Notes: generated from the sequence alone by a model not told the origin. 64,000 nucleotides of DNA from Sphingobacterium detergens (GCF_003610355.1 NZ_RAPY01000001.1:1736001-1800000); one strand, 5' to 3'; positions 1 through 9,665 are shown, counted from the first letter of the stretch. Program-made: numbers and translations.

Positions 1-744
1 CCATTGCATCATCTTCTTTTGCTCCACAGGATACCCTCCACGCTCGGACACACCGTTGATTACCTCATCATTAGCCAATACTGTCCCTAAAGCAGCACAC
101 CAATTGACCGTGCTCTCGCGTAGATAAGCAATACGATACTTTAACAACTCACGTTGTTGTTTTTCTTCATCAAAAGATTTCCATTCTTCCGAAGTGAATT
201 CTAATACATCTTCATCAGAAACAGCTTGAACAGCAGCAGAACCATTTGTGGAAAATTTCGTAATCAATGTATCAATGGCTTCTGCTTTATCCGTCTCTTT
301 ATTATACCAAGAACCGAATGATTTCATAAAAATCCACTGCGTCCATTTATAGTATTCAGGTTCAGAAGTACGAACTTCTCTACTCCAATCATAAGAGAAA
401 CCGATGTTGTCCATCTGCTCGCGGTAACGATTGATATTTGCCTCAGTTGTAACTGCAGGGTGTTGACCCGTTTGAATCGCATATTGCTCTGCAGGAAGTC
501 CAAAGGAATCATAACCCATTGGATGCAGTACATTGAAGCCTTTTAGTCGTTTGTATCTTGAAAAGATATCCGAAGCAATGTATCCGAGTGGATGACCAAC
601 ATGTAGTCCTGCCCCAGATGGATAAGGAAACATATCCAACACATAGTATTTTGGCTTCTGATGCGCATCTGATGTTTTATATGTTTGATGGTCCGCCCAA
701 AACTTCTGCCACTTTTTCTCTAATGATTTGTGATTATACTCCAT
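1..744 (-). CDS. leuS: Leucyl-tRNA synthetase, N-terminal part (cut by window edge)
   Basis: Charges tRNA-Leu with leucine in the cytoplasm. Only the first 248 codons are in the window; the gene continues past the left edge. The start of the class I Rossmann catalytic domain is plain: [14 protein letters not shown] carries the HIGH signature as HVGH (residues 48-51), followed by the family motif [14 protein letters not shown]. The ATG at 744 fits the usual LeuRS N-terminus ([12 protein letters not shown]). It is divergent from ftsX; a weak -7-like TAATTTCG (minus strand, 774-781) lies about 30 bases upstream. Identification is secure from the motifs; editing and anticodon domains cannot be seen. 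Confidence 0.97.
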   Translation of the reverse strand, partial: MEYNHKSLEKKWQKFWADHQTYKTSDAHQKPKYYVLDMFPYPSGAGLHVGHPLGYIASDIFSRYKRLKGFNVLHPMGYDSFGLPAEQYAIQTGQHPAVTTEANINRYREQMDNIGFSYDWSREVRTSEPEYYKWTQWIFMKSFGSWYNKETDKAEAIDTLITKFSTNGSAAVQAVSDEDVLEFTSEEWKSFDEEKQQRELLKYRIAYLRESTVNWCAALGTVLANDEVINGVSERGGYPVEQKKMMQW

Positions 745-962
745 TTTTGTTCGTAAGGAATTTTTATGACTTGCGAAATTACGATTTTAATACTGAAATG
801 TGATAAAAGTTTTGTAGTTTGAACAATAAATTCTAGTATTGAAAAGTTATTTAAACATAGGTAGAAAACTAAATTCGAATTGATTTTTATCAAAGTAATT
901 ACAAGATAAATTCGAAATCTTCCGCTCAATTAGTTACTTTCGCAAATAAATTTTTGCTTATT

Positions 963-1841
963 ATGTCAGAATACGAATTAAGCACACAAAAAAGAAAAAC
1001 AAAGTCTGTATATGTATCCACAGTTATCAGTATAGCACTGGTACTATTGGTAACAGGTATGTTAGGCTTATTATTGGTGCACGCTAAAAATCTTTCAAAG
1101 TACGTTAAAGAAAACATTGTCCTGAATGTCATTGTAAATGATGGCACCAGTGAAGGTGATGTACTTTCTTTGCAAAAAGATCTTGAAAAAGACCCTTATG
1201 TTCTTCGCTCAGTGTATATCAGCAAAGAAATTGCTGCCAAAAACCTGAAAGAAGATCTTGGTGAAGATTTTGTACAGTACCTTGGGCACAACCCATTATT
1301 GCCATCATTAGATGTCTATATGAAGGAGAATTATGCCAATACGGATAGCATCAAGACTTTCATCGAAAAAATCTCTAAAAACAACAAAATAAAAGAGGTT
1401 GTCTATCAGGAATCATTGATTGATATGGTCAATAAAAACGTACGCATCATCGGTATGATTGTTTTGGCCTTTGCTGTTATTTTATTGATCATCGCTGTCG
1501 CCCTAATTAACAATACCATACGTTTGGCTATTTACTCGCAGCGTTTCTTAATTAAAAGCATGCAATTAATCGGTGCGACCAAAAACTTTATTCGTAAACC
1601 TTTTATCACTTATGGTATTATCCATGGTTTGCTGGGTTCACTGATTGCGATTCTACTATTGATATTGACGCTCAAATTAGCGCAACAACAAATACCTGAA
1701 TTGGTCTTTTTACGCAACTGGTTTGAGTTTGCAATCATCTTCTTAGGTGTTATCTGCATCGGGATTTTAATCTCAGGGCTTAGTACCTACTTCGCTGTAA
1801 CTAAATATTTAAAAGCTCAATCTAACGATTTATATAGATAA
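963..1841 (+). CDS. ftsX: Cell division permease-like protein FtsX
   Basis: FtsX is the membrane partner of the ATPase FtsE; in other bacteria the pair activates septal peptidoglycan hydrolases. The 292-residue protein has one N-terminal membrane helix (about residues 17-42), an extracytoplasmic domain of roughly 120 residues, then three C-terminal helices, which is the FtsX topology. The motif MQLIGATKNFIRKPF between helices 2 and 3 is typical. I chose ATG 963 rather than the in-frame TTG at 954. ftsE is not adjacent here. The gene begins a co-directional run ftsX-DUF3098-uppP-truB-ribF; the next gene starts 2 bases after its stop, so translation is probably coupled. Confidence 0.93.
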   Translation: MSEYELSTQKRKTKSVYVSTVISIALVLLVTGMLGLLLVHAKNLSKYVKENIVLNVIVNDGTSEGDVLSLQKDLEKDPYVLRSVYISKEIAAKNLKEDLGEDFVQYLGHNPLLPSLDVYMKENYANTDSIKTFIEKISKNNKIKEVVYQESLIDMVNKNVRIIGMIVLAFAVILLIIAVALINNTIRLAIYSQRFLIKSMQLIGATKNFIRKPFITYGIIHGLLGSLIAILLLILTLKLAQQQIPELVFLRNWFEFAIIFLGVICIGILISGLSTYFAVTKYLKAQSNDLYR

Positions 1842-1843
1842 AA

Positions 1844-2089
1844 ATGGCTCAAATAAAGAAATCTACTGAATCTGTAAATAAAGGTTCCTTCGTATTTTCA
1901 AAAGTAAATTATCAGCTTTTTATAGCTAGCTTGGTTCTTGTCGTCATTGGTTTTGCGCTGATGTCCGGTGAAACTGATATCTATAGTTTTACCAAAATCA
2001 CTTTGGCGCCAATTGTAGTCGTTCTCGGCTTTGCATTGGGATTTGTAGCGATCTTATATCGCCCCAAAACAACTAAAACTGAAGAATAA
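1844..2089 (+). CDS. DUF3098 family small membrane protein
   Basis: An 81-residue protein with two predicted membrane helices (about 24-43 and 50-72) and short charged ends. This size, topology and position between ftsX and uppP match the DUF3098 family, which is conserved in Bacteroidota and has no established function. Its ATG lies 2 bases after the ftsX stop and uppP starts 15 bases downstream, so it is almost certainly co-transcribed with both. The neighbourhood suggests a link to cell-envelope growth or division, but that is inference from position only. Confidence 0.85.
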   Translation: MAQIKKSTESVNKGSFVFSKVNYQLFIASLVLVVIGFALMSGETDIYSFTKITLAPIVVVLGFALGFVAILYRPKTTKTEE

Positions 2090-2104
2090 TCTTATAAAAA
2101 ACAG

Positions 2105-2899
2105 ATGTCTATTATTGAAGCTATAATCCTTGCTATCATCGAAGGATTAACGGAGTTTTTGCCTGTCTCCTCTACAGGTCACATGATTATAGCAACTGCA
2201 CTGATGGGTATTCAGCCCTCAGCCTTTGTTAAATTATTTACAATTGTCATTCAATTGGGAACGATTTTATCCGTTCTCGTTTTATATTATAAGCGATTCT
2301 TTAAATCGCTTTCATTTTACTACAAGTTGGTGATCGCTGCTATTCCAGCATCGATACTTGGATTACTTTTCAACGATTTTATCGATTCACTTTTGGAAAG
2401 CCCACTGATGGTTGCGATTATGCTGGTAATCGGTGGTGTTGTCCTGCTTTTTGTTGATAAATGGTTTAATAAACCTACTGTTGAAGATTCGGACAACGTC
2501 TCTTACAAGCAGGCCTTTATGATTGGTGTATACCAATGTCTGGCTTTGATTCCCGGCACATCCCGATCCGCGAGTACCATTATCGGCGGTATGGCCGAAA
2601 AATTAACACGTAAAGCAGCTGCAGAATTTTCATTCTTTCTGGCTTTACCGATGATGTTTGGCGCTTCAGCTGTTAAACTCCTGAAATTCTTCAAAGAAGG
2701 AAATACATTTACAGGCGAAGAGCTTAACCTTCTTATTGTAGGTAACCTCATTGGTTTTGTTGTCGCAATTGTTGCAATCAAATCTTTTATTGGATTTTTA
2801 ACCAAATATGGTTTTAAGGCCTTCGGATGGTATAGAATAGTTGTTGGAGTTGTAATTCTCGCATTACTTCTTTCGGGGCATAGTTTACAAATTATCTAA
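2105..2899 (+). CDS. uppP: Undecaprenyl-diphosphatase
   Basis: An integral membrane enzyme that dephosphorylates undecaprenyl diphosphate to recycle the lipid carrier for peptidoglycan and other polymers. The 264-residue protein has both family signatures: an N-terminal EGLTEFLPVSSTGH (about residues 14-27) and PGTSRSAST in the middle, together with about eight hydrophobic segments. Length is normal for UppP/BacA. It lies in the ftsX operon and is followed 9 bases later by truB. The family is known for bacitracin resistance when overexpressed; nothing here indicates special regulation. Confidence 0.96.
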   Translation: MSIIEAIILAIIEGLTEFLPVSSTGHMIIATALMGIQPSAFVKLFTIVIQLGTILSVLVLYYKRFFKSLSFYYKLVIAAIPASILGLLFNDFIDSLLESPLMVAIMLVIGGVVLLFVDKWFNKPTVEDSDNVSYKQAFMIGVYQCLALIPGTSRSASTIIGGMAEKLTRKAAAEFSFFLALPMMFGASAVKLLKFFKEGNTFTGEELNLLIVGNLIGFVVAIVAIKSFIGFLTKYGFKAFGWYRIVVGVVILALLLSGHSLQII

Positions 2900-2908
2900 A
2901 ATTTTTTC

Positions 2909-3631
2909 ATGGAGAATATAGAGGTTGGTGAAAGCTCAGCAAGGTTTAATTTTGCTGAAGGCGAAATGTTGTTGATTGATAAACCTTTAACATGGACAAG
3001 TTTCGACGTTGTTGGGAAAGTCAGAAACTCATTGAAACCATTAAAATTAAAAGTCGGCCATGCAGGCACATTGGACCCCTTAGCAACGGGCTTGCTAATT
3101 GTCTGCACAGGTAAGTTGACAAAAAAGATCGACAGCTACCAGGCCGAAGACAAAGAATATACAGGGACAATTACATTGGGCGGAACCACCCCCTCCTATG
3201 ACCTTGAAACAGAAATTGAAGAGTTATTCCCTATCGATCATATTACTGAACAAATGATCTTTGATGCGGCAAAGACCTTTGAAGGTGACATACAACAGTT
3301 TCCTCCAGCGCATTCTGCCATAAAGATCAATGGTGAACGTGTCTATGCAAAAGCTCGTCGCGGTGAAGAGGTTGAAATAAAATCTCGCCAGGTACGGATC
3401 AATAGCTTTGAAATTGAGAAGATTGAACTCCCGAATGTGCATTTTCGCATTTCTTGTTCAAAAGGCACTTACATCAGATCATTAGCATACGACTTTGGAA
3501 AAGTATTGCATAGTGGATCCCACCTAAGTTCTTTAAGACGCACCAAAAGTGGTGATTATACGGTTGAATCCGCCTGGAATCTTGAACAGCTTATCGCCGA
3601 AATAAAACGTCATAAGGAAATCATTAAATAA
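2909..3631 (+). CDS. truB: tRNA pseudouridine-55 synthase
   Basis: Makes pseudouridine at position 55 in the T-loop of tRNAs. The 240-residue protein has the TruB catalytic motif GHAGTLDPLATGLL with the nucleophile Asp56, and the downstream family motifs KEYTGTITLG and SKGTYIRSLAYDFG. Length is that of the compact TruB form without a large C-terminal PUA domain. ATG 2909 directly follows uppP (9-base gap), and ribF follows after 55 bases. A truB-ribF neighbourhood is common in bacteria. Confidence 0.96.
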   Translation: MENIEVGESSARFNFAEGEMLLIDKPLTWTSFDVVGKVRNSLKPLKLKVGHAGTLDPLATGLLIVCTGKLTKKIDSYQAEDKEYTGTITLGGTTPSYDLETEIEELFPIDHITEQMIFDAAKTFEGDIQQFPPAHSAIKINGERVYAKARRGEEVEIKSRQVRINSFEIEKIELPNVHFRISCSKGTYIRSLAYDFGKVLHSGSHLSSLRRTKSGDYTVESAWNLEQLIAEIKRHKEIIK

Positions 3632-3686
3632 AGCCATCGCTGCACTTTATTGATTCTTTATCTTATTTTTGCAAAAAATCCAATAA

Positions 3687-4661
3687 ATGAAAATCTACAG
3701 AAGTTTAGAAGATTTCTCCCCCGTTGAAAATGCAGTAGTTACCATCGGTACTTTTGATGGTGTTCATATTGGCCATCAAAAAATATTGGTCCACTTAAAA
3801 GAAGCTGCTCAAAAAGTTAACGGCGAAACCATATTACTCACCTTTTTCCCGCATCCCCGGTTAATTATTAACCCAGATGATGATAGCTTACGTTTAATAA
3901 ATGATATTGAGGAAAAGGTAAGCCAACTAAGCAAGGTCGGTATTGACCATCTTATCATTATCCCCTTCTCCCGTGATTTTTCCAATCAAACTCCTGAAGA
4001 ATATATTAGCAATGTGCTTGTAGGTAAATTGGGTACCAAAAAAATCGTTATCGGATATGATCATCATTTTGGAAAAGATCGCAAGGGCACATTAGGCGAT
4101 TTGGAACAGTTTGCGTCCATATTTGACTATAGTGTAGACGAGATCCCGGAACAGGATATCAATGACATCGCAGTCTCTTCCACCCGTGTGCGTGAGGCAT
4201 TGATTAAAGGTGATATCAAAACAGCCAACCTATATTTAGGTTATCCTTTTGAATTGACAGGGACTGTGATCCGAGGGGATCAAATCGGGCGCACCATTGG
4301 ATTTCCTACAGCCAATTTACAGGTACATGAGCCGCATAAATTAATTCCTGCTTATGGCATATACGCAGTTGAGGTTTATATATACAATCAGATCCAGAAT
4401 ATTACTACAGGCGAGTATAAAGAAGAAAATCCTATTTCTATCGCTAAAGGCATGGGTTATATTGGCACAAGGCCTACGGTTGACGGAATGAATCGTGCGA
4501 TTGAAATCAGTCTATTTGATTTTGATCAGGATATCTACGGCAAGACCCTCCGTGTTAAATTCCTGCATTTTATCCGCCATGATGAACGTTTTGACTCACT
4601 AGAGGAAATGAAAGCGCAAATCAAAGCAGATGAAGTAGAAATAAGAAGTCTTATTGGATAA
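3687..4661 (+). CDS. ribF: Bifunctional riboflavin kinase / FAD synthetase
   Basis: Converts riboflavin to FMN and FMN to FAD. In its 324 residues the N-terminal adenylyltransferase domain shows TIGTFDGVHIGHQKIL (about residues 21-36) and the C-terminal kinase domain shows GRTIGFPTANL (about 200-210) and GYIGTRPTV. A short extra loop, rich in N and E, sits inside the kinase domain (about 232-247). It is the last gene of the ftsX-to-ribF run and ends at a strong terminator. A -7-like box TATTTTTG lies at 3664-3671, so it may also have its own promoter with a leader of about 12 bases. Confidence 0.96.
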   Translation: MKIYRSLEDFSPVENAVVTIGTFDGVHIGHQKILVHLKEAAQKVNGETILLTFFPHPRLIINPDDDSLRLINDIEEKVSQLSKVGIDHLIIIPFSRDFSNQTPEEYISNVLVGKLGTKKIVIGYDHHFGKDRKGTLGDLEQFASIFDYSVDEIPEQDINDIAVSSTRVREALIKGDIKTANLYLGYPFELTGTVIRGDQIGRTIGFPTANLQVHEPHKLIPAYGIYAVEVYIYNQIQNITTGEYKEENPISIAKGMGYIGTRPTVDGMNRAIEISLFDFDQDIYGKTLRVKFLHFIRHDERFDSLEEMKAQIKADEVEIRSLIG

Positions 4662-4686
4662 AATCTAAAGGCGATACAGTTAAAAG

Positions 4687-4716
4687 AATAGGCGGGAATT
4701 CCCGCCTATTCTTTTT
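4687..4716 (+). terminator. Intrinsic terminator of the ftsX-ribF run
   Basis: A perfect 24-base palindrome (4687-4710) with a GC-rich core GGCGGGAATTCCCGCC is followed by CTTTTT. It lies 26 bases after the ribF stop and is read in the plus direction. The arms meet with almost no loop, so the real hairpin opens a few central pairs. Confidence 0.85.
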
Positions 4717-4816
4717 ATAACTAACATATTCTTTCTGATCCTCATTGCTGTCACATCATCTCATCCCCCCCTTTTCACTCCGCTCAGCACAGATGTTCTA
4801 GAAGTAAACGAAGTAC

Positions 4817-5239
4817 CTACAAAACTAAAAGAGCTTCGATGCCAAGTCTGTAACTATCCAACCCAAAGCCACAGATTACCCCCTTACAGTTTTTAGCCAA
4901 AAAGGAATGATGTCGAAATTCTTCCCGTTGATGGACATTGCTGATATGAACTTCAATAACTGGAGTCTGAACAGCAGCAATAGCATCTCCAATGGCAATA
5001 GATGTATGGGTATATGCTCCAGCGTTCATTACAATGCCATCATATGCGAAACCGACCTCATGAATTTTATCAATTAACTTGCCCTCAGAATTACTCTGAA
5101 AATATTCCAATTGAACTGTAGAAAAACGTGTCTTTAATTCCTCAAAATAACTCAAGAAATCCTGACTTCCATAGATTGACTTTTCCCTAACACCCAATAG
5201 ATTTAAGTTTGGGCCATTTAATACAAGGATTTTTTTCAT
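4817..5239 (-). CDS. aroQ: 3-dehydroquinate dehydratase, type II
   Basis: Third step of the shikimate pathway: dehydrates 3-dehydroquinate to 3-dehydroshikimate. The 140-residue protein shows LNGPNLNLLGVRE at the N-terminus, the active-site tyrosine context IYGS, MNAGAYTHTSIAI, and HISNVHQREEFRHHS carrying the catalytic histidine; all are hallmarks of the dodecameric type II enzyme. Length is normal. It stands alone between convergent ribF and the minus-strand barrel gene, whose terminator lies upstream, so it probably has its own promoter in 5240-5344. Confidence 0.96.
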   Translation of the reverse strand: MKKILVLNGPNLNLLGVREKSIYGSQDFLSYFEELKTRFSTVQLEYFQSNSEGKLIDKIHEVGFAYDGIVMNAGAYTHTSIAIGDAIAAVQTPVIEVHISNVHQREEFRHHSFLAKNCKGVICGFGLDSYRLGIEALLVL

Positions 5240-5344
5240 CGGTATTTAGTGATTGATTCAATATTATCTATTCGATTATGCATTCAAACTACCAAGTAGT
5301 ATCGGTTACATTTTAAACGATATTAAAATGAATATATTTAAAAA

Positions 5345-5397
5345 AAAACATCATGATTATACATTCCCTTATACGGCCTGAATAATCATGATGTTTT
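5345..5397 (-). terminator. Intrinsic terminator downstream of the RemB/Wzi-like gene
   Basis: Arms 5345-5360 and 5382-5397 pair perfectly over 16 bases around a 21-base loop. On the minus strand the second arm runs into a T-rich tract (plus-strand A run from 5341). It lies just beyond the stop of the gene at 5433. Confidence 0.75.
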
Positions 5398-5432
5398 CAT
5401 AAGCTGTAATGGCTCAAATATATAAAAACTTC

Positions 5433-7106
5433 CTATAAATCATTATAGATCGCTCTAAAGCTTGAGCGAAGTCCAAATGTAACCACGCCCGATTTATTCA
5501 CGACAGGTGTTTCATATTGTGCTTTCGCATAGCGTTGCATATACCCCAATTCTAAACGAAGGTTATATTTAGGATTAAGTACATACGCTGCTTTTGCATC
5601 CGCATAATAGATATTATTTTTTATCCCTTGCGCGATATGGTTTCCATACATATTTGGGATAGTCCGATAAGACTGAAAGATATTTCCACCCATATTAGTT
5701 CCATCAGCCAGGTCTAATCCATTTTGTGTGTACATTCCCTGTAATGAAAAGTCCCATCTGTCCCATGCATAGTTTACGAGACCAACCAACTCTCTAAAGT
5801 TAGCACCTTTTGGATGCGCCAATGGTTCGGCATTGTTACTATAATTGGAATAGGATTTAAAGTGTGCATACGTATAAGGTCTAGCCGTATTATACTCCGC
5901 AAGGAAGTTTAGGTTTTTGACACCAAACATGTCATAACCTCTTACCCCTAACTGTGCGCCCCACTTATTATGTGCATAACCATTACCCGCAAAAAATTCC
6001 TTGGCCGTAAATTCCCCTAATAAAAACTGACCATAAACCGTCAAGTTGTAAGGTAATTTATATTTTGACGTAAGTCCTAAAAACATCTTATCCGGTGACG
6101 TACGATTATTACTTTCAACAGGACGTATAAAGATAATCGGACTTATATAACTGAAATCAAATCCTCTTTTTCCGGCCTCATCTTGCGCTGCCCAAACCAC
6201 AGATTGAAAAAATCCCACAGATAATTTATTGGTCACATTCCAATCCAAATATTGAAAAGCTCCCCATTTTTTCCCGTCACCTAAACGCGTATTTTTTTGG
6301 CCTTCCATGGGATATACCCCAGTTAGATCCTCTCTGGGATGTGTCGGATCATTCATGTAAGCCCAAATGGATGTATACTGTACATTGCCGATCGTACCGG
6401 TCAGCTTCAGATGTGCATAATTAGATGAAAAGTCAGAAAGCAGCATCGAGCGGTAACCATCCCCAATAAAGTTTTTATCGTACGCTATCGTTGCTTGGAT
6501 ATACTTATGAGCATCGTAAGTCATACTTGCTGTCGCATACATCCAGTCCATTTTATTTTTAGACTGAAATTTGGTATTTCCCTGACCAGGAATTACTTTA
6601 TTAGCGACAATATAATCGTCAAGATACTTTGGAAAAACAGCTTGGCTTTCAAAGGCCGATGAATTAAAGGTGAATTTATTACCCACATTCAATCCCACTT
6701 GAAATCCTCGACCATTCATCCATGTACGACGTTTATCGCCCTGCATATCTTTTCCAATATACATATCCGGCAAAAAGTCCGCATAGAATGTATAATCGTC
6801 TTTCTCGACTTGAACCAAATGTTCATTAAAGATCTTACGCATGAACCAATTTGATGAGGAAACTGGTTTATTGGATTGAATCGAGTCAAATTTGGCCAAC
6901 AACAAAGAATCCTTGATGACGAATGGTTTAGCTGTTGTGTGCATTCTCGTTTCAGTAGAATAAACGACATCGTTCATTTTCTGATAGAAATGATACGAAT
7001 AAGGCTGGCTTTTAATTTGTCCAAAACCTGCGAACGAGACACCTACCCCGATGCCTGCCAGCACAATTCGAAGTAAATTACTTTTTTTTGATATATTAAG
7101 CCCCAT
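5433..7106 (-). CDS. Outer-membrane beta-barrel protein, RemB/Wzi-like
   Basis: A 557-residue exported protein. The N-terminus has a signal peptide (hydrophobic segment about residues 12-28 ending GFGQ), and the rest consists of alternating aromatic and polar strands such as WMYATASMTYDAHKYIQ, typical of an outer-membrane barrel. The central block with AYDKNFIGDGYRSMLLSDF resembles the capsule-assembly Wzi-like/gliding-motility RemB family of Bacteroidota. I recognise this by pattern only; a role in gliding or capsule anchoring is not shown here. No gliding or capsule genes are adjacent. The gene is monocistronic, with its own terminator, and divergent from the GH125 gene. Confidence 0.6.
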   Translation of the reverse strand: MGLNISKKSNLLRIVLAGIGVGVSFAGFGQIKSQPYSYHFYQKMNDVVYSTETRMHTTAKPFVIKDSLLLAKFDSIQSNKPVSSSNWFMRKIFNEHLVQVEKDDYTFYADFLPDMYIGKDMQGDKRRTWMNGRGFQVGLNVGNKFTFNSSAFESQAVFPKYLDDYIVANKVIPGQGNTKFQSKNKMDWMYATASMTYDAHKYIQATIAYDKNFIGDGYRSMLLSDFSSNYAHLKLTGTIGNVQYTSIWAYMNDPTHPREDLTGVYPMEGQKNTRLGDGKKWGAFQYLDWNVTNKLSVGFFQSVVWAAQDEAGKRGFDFSYISPIIFIRPVESNNRTSPDKMFLGLTSKYKLPYNLTVYGQFLLGEFTAKEFFAGNGYAHNKWGAQLGVRGYDMFGVKNLNFLAEYNTARPYTYAHFKSYSNYSNNAEPLAHPKGANFRELVGLVNYAWDRWDFSLQGMYTQNGLDLADGTNMGGNIFQSYRTIPNMYGNHIAQGIKNNIYYADAKAAYVLNPKYNLRLELGYMQRYAKAQYETPVVNKSGVVTFGLRSSFRAIYNDL

Positions 7107-7302
7107 AAAATTATTTCAAAGATTATTTCTTCTAGCAAAATGCATTCCTAACTGCAAATTAACCGAATAAAAATGACTTTATTAACATCTGTAGTCAATT
7201 TTATAATGCTAAATCGTATTTGCTGTTCGTTATATTCAAAAATATTTATATCTTGCATCTTAGTAAATAACCTTGTATAACAAAAAATCAGCCCTAATAA
7301 GC

Positions 7303-8718
7303 ATGAAACGCAGAACTTTTATCCAAAACGCAACCTTATTGACAGCAGGTGCATTTGCAAGCAAATTTTCTTTTGCTCAGGAACATTCTTTTCCTATTGT
7401 ACGCACAACTAAAGAAAAACGGCTTTTTTCAAGTAAAGTAATTGAAGATGCCATTACAGAGTTTCAAAAAAATGTCAAAAACAAGGAACTGACCTGGTTA
7501 TTTAACAACTGCTTTCCAAATACATTGGATACAACTGTATTTCCATATGTTCAAAATGGCAGAAACTATACCTACGTTATTACAGGAGATATCGATGCAA
7601 TGTGGTTACGTGATAGTAGTGCACAGGTGTGGCCCTATCTTCCTTTCATGAAAAAAGATAAAAAATTGCAGGACCTTATTGTCGGATTAATACAAAAACA
7701 AAGTAAATGTATCAATATTGATCCTTATGCGAATGCTTTCTATAATGACCCAACAAAAAAAGGGGAATGGTTCAGTGACCACACAAGTATGAAACCAGGA
7801 ATCCATGAACGAAAATGGGAAATTGATTCACTATGTTATCCGATTCGACTTGCTTACCATTACTGGAAGGAAACAAATGACAGTAGTCCATTTAACGACG
7901 AATGGCTAGAGGCTCAGCACAAGATCTATCAAACTTTTGTTGAACAGCAACGCAAGGATAATTTAGGCCCTTATAAATTTGAGCGTACGACCTCAAGGGG
8001 TTCCGACACGTTACAAGTAGATGGTTATGGCTATCCCGTAAATCCGGTAGGTCTGATTTGCTCAAGCTTTAGACCTTCGGATGACTCGACTATTTTTTCT
8101 TTCCTAATTCCTTCCAACCTATTTGCGGTGGTCAGTTTGAGACAATCTGCGGAAATTCTCAAAAAGGTTAAAAACGAACAGACGCTTTCCGCAAAAATGG
8201 AATCGCTTGCGAATGAAGTTGAGGCTGCCGTAAATAAATATGGAATTATAGATCATCCAACCTTAGGGAGAATATATGCGTTTGAAGTAGATGGTTATTC
8301 AAGTCATCTCATGATGGACGACGCAAATATCCCTAGTTTATTGGCTCTGCCCTATTTAGGTGCAGTCAATCTCAATGACGAGGTCTATCAACGTACACGT
8401 AATTTTGTTCTGTCTGACAAGAATCCATTCTTCTTTAAAGGTACCGCAGCCGAAGGTATCGGGGGACCGCATATTGGCCGCGATATGATTTGGCCAATGT
8501 CAATTATTATGCGTGCGCAAACTTCGACAAATGATGAAGAGATCCGCAATTGCATCAAAACCTTAGTGAGCACACATGGTGGTACAGGATTTATGCATGA
8601 ATCCTTCCATAAGAATGATCCGAAAAAATTCACAAGACATTGGTTTGCCTGGACTAATACATTATTTGGCGAATTAATTTGGAAAATATATAAAGAGAAA
8701 CCATCTTTGCTTCAGTAA
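7303..8718 (+). CDS. Exported glycoside hydrolase family 125 (exo-alpha-1,6-mannosidase-like)
   Basis: The 471-residue protein matches GH125 (formerly DUF1237), whose characterised members remove terminal alpha-1,6-linked mannose from glycans. Visible family features are YVITGDIDAMWLRDSSAQVWPY near residue 95 (shortened here to GDIDAMWLRDSSAQ), the KWEIDSLCYPIRLAY block and the C-terminal FMHESFHKNDP. The N-terminus MKRRTFIQNATLL is a twin-arginine-type signal peptide ending FAQ, so it is exported to the periplasm. I chose ATG 7303, which starts that signal, over the TTG at 7273. No other mannan-use genes (SusCD, GH92) are nearby, so it is probably constitutive housekeeping or an orphan. Confidence 0.85.
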   Translation: MKRRTFIQNATLLTAGAFASKFSFAQEHSFPIVRTTKEKRLFSSKVIEDAITEFQKNVKNKELTWLFNNCFPNTLDTTVFPYVQNGRNYTYVITGDIDAMWLRDSSAQVWPYLPFMKKDKKLQDLIVGLIQKQSKCINIDPYANAFYNDPTKKGEWFSDHTSMKPGIHERKWEIDSLCYPIRLAYHYWKETNDSSPFNDEWLEAQHKIYQTFVEQQRKDNLGPYKFERTTSRGSDTLQVDGYGYPVNPVGLICSSFRPSDDSTIFSFLIPSNLFAVVSLRQSAEILKKVKNEQTLSAKMESLANEVEAAVNKYGIIDHPTLGRIYAFEVDGYSSHLMMDDANIPSLLALPYLGAVNLNDEVYQRTRNFVLSDKNPFFFKGTAAEGIGGPHIGRDMIWPMSIIMRAQTSTNDEEIRNCIKTLVSTHGGTGFMHESFHKNDPKKFTRHWFAWTNTLFGELIWKIYKEKPSLLQ

Positions 8719-8729
8719 AACTGAATCTT

Positions 8730-8774
8730 ATAACGCAATGTTATAGGTGGATGTAACTTATAGCATTGCGTTAT
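8730..8774 (+). promoter_or_regulatory. Inverted repeat pairing into the murI start codon
   Basis: Arms 8730-8745 (ATAACGCAATGTTATA) and 8759-8774 (TATAGCATTGCGTTAT) match in 15 of 16 positions with a 13-base loop. The right arm contains the first two bases of the murI ATG (8773-8775). There is no T tract, so it is a poor terminator; in RNA it would place the start codon at the end of a helix. Confidence 0.55.
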
Positions 8775-9597
8775 GGATAATACACTGACTTCTGGTCCTA
8801 TTGGCATTTTCGACTCCGGTTATGGCGGCCTTTCTGTATTTAAGGAAATTCAGCAGCTCCTTCCTCAATATGATTATATCTACCTAGGCGATAATGCACG
8901 TGTTCCTTATGGTACGCGGTCCTTTGAAACCGTATATAATTACACCAAGCAATGTGTTTTTAAATTGTTTGATTTAGGCTGTAATCTCGTTATATTAGCT
9001 TGTAACACGGCTTCGGCAAAAGCTTTAAGAACGATTCAACAAAACGATCTTCCTCCAGGAAAAAAAGTACTTGGGGTCATCAGACCAACAACTGAAATCA
9101 TCCATAATTATACGAAAACAAACAAAATCGGTATCCTCGCAACGACAGGGACGGTAAAATCTGAATCGTATAAGATCGAGATACATAAATTTAATCCGGA
9201 AATTGAGGTTTTTCAACATGACTGTCCTTTTTGGGTTCCTCTGGTTGAAAATAATGAGATCAATACAGAGGGGGCACATTATTTTGTCCAAAAAGATATC
9301 CATGAACTGTTGCAGAAATCCGATCAAATAGATACTATTGTATTGGCATGTACGCATTACCCCTTATTATTACCTATAATCGAAAAATACGTCCCAAAAA
9401 ATGTCAATATTATTTCCCAAGGGCCTATCGTTGCGAAAAGTCTACAGGAATACCTTCACCGTCATACGGAAATAGAAACATGCTGTTCAAAAAATAGTCA
9501 GTTGGCCTTCTACACTACAGACGATCCTAGGGATTTTGAAAGCAAAGCAAAAATATTCTTCGGAAAACATGTAGATGCTAGTCACATCAGTGTTTAA
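8773..9597 (+). CDS. murI: Glutamate racemase
   Basis: Supplies D-glutamate for peptidoglycan by racemising L-glutamate in the cytoplasm. The 274-residue protein has GIFDSGYGGL (residues 11-20) and the two catalytic cysteines, Cys77 in LACNTASA and Cys193 in LACTHYPLL. Length is normal. ATG 8773 is the only ATG ahead of the first motif. It follows the GH125 gene by 54 bases that are largely occupied by an inverted repeat reaching into the start codon, which could reduce or tune its translation. Confidence 0.96.
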   Translation: MDNTLTSGPIGIFDSGYGGLSVFKEIQQLLPQYDYIYLGDNARVPYGTRSFETVYNYTKQCVFKLFDLGCNLVILACNTASAKALRTIQQNDLPPGKKVLGVIRPTTEIIHNYTKTNKIGILATTGTVKSESYKIEIHKFNPEIEVFQHDCPFWVPLVENNEINTEGAHYFVQKDIHELLQKSDQIDTIVLACTHYPLLLPIIEKYVPKNVNIISQGPIVAKSLQEYLHRHTEIETCCSKNSQLAFYTTDDPRDFESKAKIFFGKHVDASHISV

Positions 9598-9665
9598 AAT
9601 AAAAAGCTGCGAATTTTTAAAACTTTTGTCGTTTACCTTTCGTTATTTAGGTAAAGGAATGTACG

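Noticed and set aside
558..803. 81-codon plus-strand frame opposite leuS
   Set aside because: It is antisense to the conserved catalytic core of leuS and has no features of its own.
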